Assembly (NCBI RefSeq): GCF_025566985.1
Contig: NZ_JAOQJD010000004.1
Coordinates: forward strand, 101,108-165,107
Length of the DNA stretch: 64,000 bases
Source: Aedoeadaptatus acetigenes
GTDB lineage: Bacteria > Bacillota > Clostridia > Tissierellales > Peptoniphilaceae
Reading direction: 5' to 3'
The notes beneath the pieces were generated by a model that ran no database searches, had not been told where the DNA came from, and worked only from the letters and a program-made list of their open reading frames with translations. A program made the translations under genes and the position numbers. The stretch's first letter is position 1; every line of letters starts with the position of its first letter. Positions 8,636-15,900 of this stretch are shown here, piece after piece.

Positions 8636-9646
8636 TTAGTCGATTTCTTCCTTGGCGGCTTTTGCCTTTTTGTATTGTTCGATTAATTTCGGCAATACTT
8701 TGTGCAAGTCACCAACGATACCTAAGTCAGCTACATCAAAGATCGGTGCGCTGTCGCTCTTGTTAATCGCGATGATGAGGCCCGATTCTTCCATCCCTGC
8801 CAAGTGTTGGATGGCTCCGGAAATACCGAGAGCGAAGTAGATGTCGGGGCGAACGGTTTTACCCGTTTGACCGACTTGACGTGCTTTTTCGATCCAGCCT
8901 GCGTCGACGGAAGCACGAGAGGAGGAAATTTCACCTTCCATGGCTTCTGCCAATTCAGCCAACAAGTCGAAACCTTCCGGTCCACCGAGACCGCGACCGC
9001 CGGAAACCAGGATTCTGGCTTCGGTAATGTCGAGTTTCTTCTTTTCTTCTTTCGCTACTTCGATGATCTTGACGTTCATGTCGGCATCCGTTAAACCGAC
9101 ATCTTCCATAATGACTTCGCCCTTGCGATCGTTGTCGTTTTCCATAGGGGTCATAACGCCGGGGCGAACAGTAGCCATTTGAGGACGGAAGTTTTGGCAT
9201 ACGATGGTAGCCATTAAGTTACCGCCGAATGCGGGACGGGTCATGCGAAGCAATCTGGTTTCAGAGTCGATTTCAAGACCTGTACAGTCAGCCGTCAGAC
9301 CGGTGTGGATACGAGCGGCCAAACGGGGTGCCAAGTCACGACCGATGGAGGTAGCGCCGAAGAGCACGATTTCCGGGTCGTATTTTTGAACGATGGTGTA
9401 AATGGACTTTGCGTAGGGCTCGGTCACATATTCTTTTACAAGGGGATGATCGACGACGATAACCTTGTCGGCACCGTGGTGGATCAAAACGTCGGCTTTT
9501 GCCTTGACGTTTTCGCCTAATAAGATGGCGTATACTTCTTGGCCAAGGTCGTCGGCTAATTCTCTGGCCTTACCAATAAGTTCCGTCGATACTTTTTGTA
9601 ATTCTCCATCTCGCTGTTCAGCGATGACAAATACATTTTTACTCAT
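8636..9646 (-). CDS. etfA: Electron transfer flavoprotein alpha subunit
   Basis: FAD-carrying subunit of the EtfAB heterodimer, here the partner of butyryl-CoA dehydrogenase. The 336-residue protein has the N-terminal adenine-nucleotide alpha-hydrolase fold. It also has the conserved C-terminal FAD domain: GRGLGG, SSRA.VDAGW, R.VGQTGK.V.P..Y.A.GISGAIQH, and INKD-like INKSDSAPIF..AD.GIVGD. The start is taken at ATG 9646; the GTG three codons upstream sits only 1 nt from AAGGAG, whereas the ATG has a usable spacing. It is the last gene of the bcd-etfB-etfA operon. In this genetic setting Etf is probably the electron-bifurcating type coupling crotonyl-CoA reduction to ferredoxin. Confidence 0.95.
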   Translation of the reverse strand: MSKNVFVIAEQRDGELQKVSTELIGKARELADDLGQEVYAILLGENVKAKADVLIHHGADKVIVVDHPLVKEYVTEPYAKSIYTIVQKYDPEIVLFGATSIGRDLAPRLAARIHTGLTADCTGLEIDSETRLLRMTRPAFGGNLMATIVCQNFRPQMATVRPGVMTPMENDNDRKGEVIMEDVGLTDADMNVKIIEVAKEEKKKLDITEARILVSGGRGLGGPEGFDLLAELAEAMEGEISSSRASVDAGWIEKARQVGQTGKTVRPDIYFALGISGAIQHLAGMEESGLIIAINKSDSAPIFDVADLGIVGDLHKVLPKLIEQYKKAKAAKEEID

Positions 9647-9674
9647 TTCTTTCACGCTCCTTGTTTGGCCAATG

Positions 9675-10472
9675 TTAAATCAAGTACTTTTCTTCCAACT
9701 TGGAGATGATGGCGTGTGCTGCCTCTTCGGGCGAGAGATCGCGGAGAACTTCGCCGGCGCCCTTGCCTTGTTTTGCTTCGGACTTAACAACCTTCGTCGG
9801 GGAGCCCTTCAAACCTAAGTTGGACACATCTACATTGTCTTTTACATCATCTAAAGACCAAACAGTTACGTCTTTTTCGTATGCATCATAGACGCCGGAA
9901 ACGGTCATGTAGCGCGGTTCGGCCAGTTCAGCCAACGCGGTGATGACGCAGGGAGTCTTGATTTCGATTAAGTGGTAGCGGTCTTCGAATTGACGTTTTA
10001 CACGGATGGTGTTTTCGTCAACAACTTCTAAACCTTCGGCATAAGATACTTGAGGCAGACCCAAGTGTTCAGCCATTTGCGGACCGACTTGCGCCGTGTC
10101 GCCGTCGATTGCTTGACGTCCGGCGAGGATTAAGTCGAAATCGCCGATGGTCTTTAAGCCGGCAGCGATGGTTTGGCTGGTAGCCCACGTATCGGCACCA
10201 CCGAATGCGCGGTCGGATAAAAGGATCGCTTCATCGGCACCCATAGCTAAAGCTTCTCTTAAGAGATCTTCCGCCTGCGGGGGTCCCATGGAAAGAACCG
10301 TTACCGTGGTGCCCGGGTTTTCGTCCTTAATACGCAAAGCCATTTCGATGGCGGCCTTGTCGTCCGGGTTGATAATACTCGGAACACCGTCTCTGATCAG
10401 TGTATTCGTCTTCGGATCCAAACGGACTTCCGTTGTATCCGGTACCTGTTTTGCACAGACAATAATTTTCAT
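9675..10472 (-). CDS. etfB: Electron transfer flavoprotein beta subunit
   Basis: Second Etf subunit, which in bifurcating Etf holds the FAD that splits electrons from NADH. The 265-residue protein starts MKIIVCAKQVPDT, typical for EtfB. It continues with N..D..A.E.ALR.KD, the VLSMGP segment, GADEAILLSDRAFGGAD, and LILAGRQAIDGDTAQVGP, the family signature. Length is normal. It lies between bcd (15 nt upstream) and etfA (28 nt downstream) with a good ribosome-binding site. It acts in the cytoplasm in the reductive step of butyrate formation or in acyl-CoA oxidation; the operon alone does not settle the direction. Confidence 0.96.
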   Translation of the reverse strand: MKIIVCAKQVPDTTEVRLDPKTNTLIRDGVPSIINPDDKAAIEMALRIKDENPGTTVTVLSMGPPQAEDLLREALAMGADEAILLSDRAFGGADTWATSQTIAAGLKTIGDFDLILAGRQAIDGDTAQVGPQMAEHLGLPQVSYAEGLEVVDENTIRVKRQFEDRYHLIEIKTPCVITALAELAEPRYMTVSGVYDAYEKDVTVWSLDDVKDNVDVSNLGLKGSPTKVVKSEAKQGKGAGEVLRDLSPEEAAHAIISKLEEKYLI

Positions 10473-10487
10473 GGTAAACGCCTCCTG

Positions 10488-11630
10488 TTATTTAACACCC
10501 ATCCAGCCAGCAATAACCATACGCATAACTTCCGAAGTACCTTCGTAGATTTCGGTAATCTTCGCGTCGCGCATCATACGTTCAACCGGGTAGTCCTTAA
10601 TGTAGCCGTAACCGCCGAGAAGTTGAACCGCTTTGTTGGTTACTTCCGATGCCGTTTCAGCAGCAAACAATTTTGCCATGGCTGCCATGTGGCCGTAGGG
10701 AATCTTCTTGCCTTTTGCATCGGCTGCGCGGTAAACCAAAAGTCTGGCTGCATCGGCCTTGGTTTGCATGTTGGCCAAGGTGAATTGCGTGTTTTGGAAT
10801 TGAGATAACCGCTTACCGAATTGCGATCTTTCCTTCGTGTATTGAACCGCTTCGTCGATGGCGCCTTGAGCGATACCTGCTGCTTGGGAAGCGATACCGA
10901 TACGGCCGCCGTCTAAGGTCTTCATAGCAACGGCAAAGCCCTTGCCTTCTTTACCTAAGAGATTTTCCTTGGGAATGCGGCAATCTTCCATAATCAATTC
11001 GCAAGTGGAAGAAGCGCGGATACCCATCTTGTTTTCCGCTTCACCGACGCGGAAGCCCGGTGCGTCGCGGTCAACGATAAAGGCGGAAATGCCGTGGTTG
11101 CCCTTGCTGCGGTCGGTCATGGCGAAGACGACAAATACGTCAGCGATGCCGGCGTTGGTGATAAAGATCTTGGTTCCGTTTAATACCCATTCGTCGCCGT
11201 CTAATACAGCGATGGTTTGTTGGCCCGAAGCATCGGTACCTGCGTTCGGTTCGGTCAAACCGAAAGCGCCTAATTTCTTCCCGCTCAATAAGTCGGGTAA
11301 GTATTTCATCTTTTGTTCTTCCGTACCGTTTTCGTAAATCGGTGCACAGCACAGAGAAGTATGTGCAGATACGATAACGCCCGTGCTCGCGCACTTCTTG
11401 GAAAGTTCTTCAACGAGCATGGAGTATGCGAGGTAATCGCCGCCTTGTCCGCCGTATTCCTTCGGGAACGGAACGCCGAAGAAGCCGGCCTTTGCCATCT
11501 TCTTGATGTTTTCCATGGGCGGTTCGCCGGTCTCGTCAATGTCACCGGCGATGGGTTCTACTTCTGTTTCAGCAAACTCCCGATAGAGTTGGCGCAACAG
11601 TAGATGTTGTTTGTCCATAATAAAATCCAT
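10488..11630 (-). CDS. bcd: Butyryl-CoA (short-chain acyl-CoA) dehydrogenase
   Basis: FAD enzyme that interconverts crotonyl-CoA and butyryl-CoA. The 380-residue protein has all acyl-CoA dehydrogenase landmarks: FGVPFPKEYGGQGGD, GLTEPNAGTDAS (flavin/substrate loop), TKIFITNAG, ERSQFGK, LLGGYGYIKDYPVERMMRD, and IYEGTSEV, whose glutamate is the catalytic base in short-chain enzymes. The start at 11630 is preferred over an in-frame ATG 31 codons upstream because AGGGGG lies 8 nt before it and family members begin there. It leads the bcd-etfB-etfA operon; no thiolase, crotonase or hydroxybutyryl-CoA dehydrogenase gene is nearby. Confidence 0.94.
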   Translation of the reverse strand: MDFIMDKQHLLLRQLYREFAETEVEPIAGDIDETGEPPMENIKKMAKAGFFGVPFPKEYGGQGGDYLAYSMLVEELSKKCASTGVIVSAHTSLCCAPIYENGTEEQKMKYLPDLLSGKKLGAFGLTEPNAGTDASGQQTIAVLDGDEWVLNGTKIFITNAGIADVFVVFAMTDRSKGNHGISAFIVDRDAPGFRVGEAENKMGIRASSTCELIMEDCRIPKENLLGKEGKGFAVAMKTLDGGRIGIASQAAGIAQGAIDEAVQYTKERSQFGKRLSQFQNTQFTLANMQTKADAARLLVYRAADAKGKKIPYGHMAAMAKLFAAETASEVTNKAVQLLGGYGYIKDYPVERMMRDAKITEIYEGTSEVMRMVIAGWMGVK

Positions 11631-11734
11631 ATTCAAATCCCCCTTGTTTCGACAAGATTTGTACAAGAACATCGTACATAGGCAGTGTGTGAACCATTTC
11701 GTTTGAAAGATGTCCTCGGACACCGCTTACCTCT

Positions 11735-11762
11735 ATTATAAACGATATTTTAACAATGTTAA
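11735..11762 (-). promoter_or_regulatory. bcd-etfBA promoter with overlapping palindrome
   Basis: On the minus strand TTAACA (11757-11762), a 16-bp spacer and TATAAT (11735-11740) form a good sigma-A promoter about 105 nt upstream of bcd. The -35 box is half of the perfect palindrome TTAACA-T-TGTTAA (11750-11762), a likely operator. TTAACA/TGTTAA are Rex half-sites, but their order and spacing do not fit the usual Rex operator, so the regulator is unknown. Confidence 0.6.
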
Positions 11763-12152
11763 GCCCTTTTTGTCAGATTTTTCACTTTTATTTTTTTCTT
11801 TCCCTTCAAAAAACCGCGCAACCCTTGCAAATACAGGCTTTCCGCCGAAAAAATAATTTAAAAAAAGATTCGAAAATTTTACCGAAAAAACCGAAAAACT
11901 GCCCCCAACCCACTTTTCACTCCCGATGCAGCCCTCTGAAAACATTTCGATGGACAAAAATTTTTCAAATTCACGGGCGAAAATAAAAGCGTTTCCATGT
12001 GAAAAAACCATGAATACCATCCACCGAAACCAATCCCCTTTCTTCATTAATAAAAGGCCGAAAAAGGCACGGGGAAAAGAAACTTGTTTCGGCGGAAAAA
12101 ACGGATCCGCCCGCGCCTCTTTTTAAAAAAATCCGCCGCAACGACATGCCCC
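11763..12152. other. Gene-free A+T-rich intergenic stretch
   Basis: About 390 nt with runs of A on the plus strand and no reading frame with host-like codon use. Open frames exist on both strands but are low-complexity Phe/Lys-rich. I see no RNA gene or mobile-element end in it. Confidence 0.5.
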
Positions 12153-12199
12153 GCAGAAAAAGCGCACAAAAAAGGAACCGAGCCTGCGCTCGATTCCTT
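12153..12199 (-). repeat. Duplicated terminator block, copy 1 (after toxin gene)
   Basis: A 47-nt block nearly identical to 12919-12966 (one mismatch and one indel; the last 35 nt are exact). It holds a terminator for the minus strand: GGAATCGAGC pairs with GCTCGGTTCC over a 4-nt loop, followed by six T. It ends the toxin-antitoxin transcript. Confidence 0.85.
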
Positions 12200-12224
12200 A
12201 TGCCTTCCATGGTTTCATTGGATT

Positions 12225-12557
12225 CTATTCATCCGCCAAACGTCGAAACAACGCTTCATAATCTCTTCGAGAATAGAGGATACGGATGACCTCCACGCGT
12301 TCTCTTTTTTCGCTGATACGATAAAAAATGAGATAATTTTCCACGGGGCAAAACCGAATTTCTCTACCGTTCACCGTAAAGACCTTTTTAAATCGCCCGG
12401 GAAATACCCGCAATCCCTCGACCGCGTCCTGAAATTTTTCCAGGTACAAGATCCCTGTTTCAGGCACGGATAGTGCATCTGCCATGTAACGATACACATC
12501 GAGCATGTCCTTTTCTGCTGGGAAATAAAAACCGAATACCGCTTCACCGTTGATCAA
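12225..12557 (-). CDS. RelE/ParE-family toxin, probably with a frameshifted start
   Basis: Type II toxin of the RelE/ParE fold; members cleave mRNA on the ribosome or poison gyrase. The core is intact: AEKDMLDVYRYMADAL helix, GILYLEKFQDAV, then YLIFYRIS....VEVIRILYSRRDYEALF, the family's C-terminal strands. The open frame begins at TTG 12557 with no ribosome-binding site. The expected start is GTG 12547, overlapping the antitoxin stop as GTGA and reading MKRYSVFIS; it would join the toxin frame only if the GGG at 12520-12522 (plus strand) had one more G, giving ISPAEKDM. So the toxin may be inactivated, or the base missing from the assembly. Confidence 0.75.
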   Translation of the reverse strand: MINGEAVFGFYFPAEKDMLDVYRYMADALSVPETGILYLEKFQDAVEGLRVFPGRFKKVFTVNGREIRFCPVENYLIFYRISEKRERVEVIRILYSRRDYEALFRRLADE

Positions 12558-12840
12558 GGAGTCGAGCGAATACCGCCGACGCCTCTTCCGACCGGCCGAC
12601 GTCTAAATCCCCGATCCCTTCTCTCAAGAGATCCAAAAGCGCCTCTTTCGATAAATTCTCCACATCCGGCGAGGGCTCCGGCAATACAACCGAAAAAGGA
12701 AGCCCGCGCTTTAAAATAATTTGTCGATAAAAAAGTTCGATGGCGGCAGAGGGCGCCAAGCCGATTTCTTTTAAAATGGCTTCCGCTTCGTTTTTTACCT
12801 CGGGCACCATGCGCACATTGACATTCGCCGATTTTGCCAT
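12544..12840 (-). CDS. RelB/DinJ-family antitoxin
   Basis: Antitoxin of a type II pair; its N-terminal ribbon-helix-helix domain binds operator DNA and its C-terminus wraps the toxin. The 98-residue product reads MAKSANVNVRMVPEVKNEAE, then ILKEIGLAPSAAIELFYRQI, the RelB/DinJ signature, then LPF and an acidic tail. ATG 12840 is preferred over the ATG two codons upstream, which directly abuts the GGGGGG ribosome-binding site. The stop overlaps the expected toxin start. Confidence 0.88.
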   Translation of the reverse strand: MAKSANVNVRMVPEVKNEAEAILKEIGLAPSAAIELFYRQIILKRGLPFSVVLPEPSPDVENLSKEALLDLLREGIGDLDVGRSEEASAVFARLLDQR

Positions 12841-12918
12841 AATCATCCCCCCTTATTTTCAGTATAGCCCCTGTGTATTTACAATGTCAACACAATTGTT
12901 TCTTATCCGCTCCTCTGT

Positions 12919-12966
12919 GCAGAAAAAAGCACACAAAAAAGGAACCGAGCCTGCGCTCGATTCCTT
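12919..12966 (-). repeat. Duplicated terminator block, copy 2 (after the SLH surface-protein gene)
   Basis: Second copy of the 47-48 nt block described at 12153-12199, in the same orientation. Stem at 12941-12950 and 12955-12964, T-run at 12935-12940 on the minus strand. It terminates the large surface-protein gene, whose stop is 12 nt away. Confidence 0.85.
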
Positions 12967-12977
12967 TTTAAATGGCC

Positions 12978-15900
12978 TTAGCGATTTGCTGAAGCTTGTT
13001 TCCAGGTTTGATTCAACATAACCCAAGTTTCGGGTACCTGACCTTTTTCGGTGCGGTAGAACGTGTGGGTGTTGGATGCTTCGACGATTTCGTAGTATGC
13101 CCAGTGGCTTGCATTGACATCGACAAAGGGAACGATGTTCGTCAAGACATCACGCAGACCCGTGAGGTTTACGCTACGGTCGTACAGCTTGTTAAATACC
13201 TTAACCGCTTCGGCGCGGGTAATGTGGTTGTTCGGGCGGAAGGTGCCGTCCGGATAACCGTTGATGCGTCCGTTGGCATAAGCTTGGTTGATCGCCGCTT
13301 CGGCCCAGTGGCCTTTTGCATCGGCGAAAGGTGCCATGCCGGTATTCGCCTTGTCAATGGCCTTGATCATTTGTGCAAATTCCGCACGGGTGATCTTGCC
13401 GTTGGGGCGGAAGGTACCGTCGGGATAACCCTTCATATACCCTGCGTTGACAACCGCGTTGATTGCTGCGTTGTACCAGCCGCTGCGTACGTCGATGAAG
13501 TTGGGTCTTGCACTGTTGGAAAGATCCAAACCTTGCAAACGAGCCAGCATGGCTGCCGCTTCGGCGCGGGTCATATTGCCTTCGGGCTTGAAGCTGCCAT
13601 TTTCGTAGCCGTAGATATAGGCCTTGTGAATGGCGGTTTCGTGTTTTTGATCCTTCGTGTCGACCTTGTTGTCGGCGGAAGACCAACCCGGATTCACAGG
13701 AACAAACCAGTGGCTGTTGCCGGAGTTGCTTCCGTTATCGTCTCTATTCGCTTTGTGGCCGACGACGGGAACTTCAATCACTTTCCGGCCGTACGGCAGA
13801 TCGGAATCCTGAATGGTCACGGTAATCGGACCGTCTACATCCTTGCCCGGTGTGACAAACACATTTCCTCTGCTGTCGATTTCTGCAGGTACATACTTAC
13901 CGTCTTCATCCTTGGCGGATACCTTTGTATCCTTGTCCGGATTCGTCACGACAATGCCCGTGTCTTGGGAATCATTGGTCGGGTTGACGGGTTTGACATT
14001 AGAACTGTCGACAGAGGTCTTCTTGTCGCCGGGTTGCGGCGTACTTGATCCATCTTCGACGAGCTTATCGCCTGCGATCGTATCCTTGGATTTGTCCGGA
14101 TAGGTGATGGTTGCAGTGCCGTCGTCGCCTACTGTGATGGTCGTGCCGTCCGGTAAGGTGCTCTTACCTTGATCGTCTTTGTTTGCATCTTCAATGGCTT
14201 TCTTAACGGCGTCTTTTTCTTCTTGCGTTAAGTTCTTTTTGTTTGCAACCGGGGTCTTGTCTTTCGGAACCTTCGGATCGATGGTGTCGGCTTGCGTCTT
14301 GGCTTTTTCTTCGACGAGCTTATCGCCTGCGATCGTATCCTTGGATTTGTCCGGATAGGTGATGGTTGCAGTGCCGTCGTCGCCTACTGTGATGGTCGTG
14401 CCGTCCGGTAAGGTGCTCTTACCTTGATCGTCTTTGTTTGCATCTTCAATGGCTTTCTTAACGGCGTCTTTTTCTTCTTGCGTTAAGTTCTTTTTGTCTG
14501 CAACCGGGGTCTTGTCTTTCGGGACTTTCGGATCGATGGTGTCGGCTTGCGTCTTGGCTTTTTCTTCGACGAGCTTATCGCCTGCGATCGTATCCTTGGA
14601 TTTGTCCGGATAGGTGATGGTTGCAGTGCCGTCGTCACCTACGGTGATTTCGGTGCCGGCGGGTAAGGTGCTGTTGCCTTCGCCGTCTTTGTTCGCATCT
14701 TCGATGGCTTTCTTAACGGCGTCTTTTTCTTCTTGCGTTAAGTTCTTTTTGTTTGCAACCGGGGTCTTGTCTGCCGGGACTTTCGGATCGATGGTGTCGG
14801 CTTGAGAAAGCTGTTCCTCTGTCCACACTGCGTAGACAACCAGGTGTCTTTCTACCGGTGTTGTTTCTGTGAATTTGTTTTCTGCTGCTAGTTTTTCAAA
14901 TTCTGCTGCTGTTGTAACAGTCTTATTTCCAAGTGCAGTTTTTCCTGCTTCGGTTACCCAGCCGAGGAATGTCTTTCCAGTGGCCGTGGGGTTTGCAGGG
15001 AATTCATCGCCGGTACCTGCTGCTACATTCGCACCGGTAAATCCGTTGGCTTTGTAGCCATCTTCTTCGTAGAATTTGACATTGTCCGGTACGATTCTTA
15101 CGTCTTGTTTCTTATCCTCTTCAAATGCACCTTCTGTTGCATTGAATAGAACTCTTGCTTTAACTCTGTTTTCTAACCAGTCTGATGGGACTGATGATCC
15201 GTCAGAGGTGTTGGCTAGGAATCTCATGTCCTTGTAAAGTTTAAATGTTTCCCCTAAAACAGGAGCATTTCTTGTCGGGTTAAATTGTTTTAAGAACACT
15301 TCATATGGGAATGCATTGTATTTTTTATCATAAACAGTTACTTCTTTTGTAGCATCTGTTGTGATGTTTCCATCTTTGTCGTATTCATTTTCAGCTGCAT
15401 TTGCCTTTGCTACATAGCGATTACCGTCTTTATCTACATATAATAGTCTTAGAGTACCACCATCGTATCTAGTGAAGCCTTGGACACTTGCAGTGTCGTG
15501 TTTAAAGGCATCTTCTGTTTTAGGTAGAGATCTTGGGTCTCTGTAGATTTGGTTGATCTTTTGATTGTCTTTTAGTCCTTCTTCAGACATAGCATAGTCA
15601 TTTGTGAACATTTCTTGGTAAGGACGGTAGAGCGATTTCTTTAGGGTCAGTAAAGACATATTGTCCATTAAGTCAAGCCATGCTAAGTCTGTGTAGTTAT
15701 CTACTCTTTCGAACTTTTCAAAGGTCATAGAGGCTGTTTCGCCATCTTGAAGTTCGCCCTTAGAGTTGTAGGATTCGATAATTAAATTTGTACCCGGTTC
15801 TACCTTGCCAAGGTCGATTTTAAAGTTGCCTTCTGAAGCTGTGACAGCATAGTTAGGTGTACCTGTAATCATGTTTTTGTCGGTAACTTCCCATTTTACT

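Noticed and set aside
11736..12047. Minus-strand 103-codon frame before the bcd promoter
   Set aside because: Phe/Lys low-complexity, overlaps the bcd promoter and shows no host-like codon bias.
12996..14048. 350-codon plus-strand frame opposite the SLH gene
   Set aside because: Antisense of repeats and SLH domains; no signal or start site.
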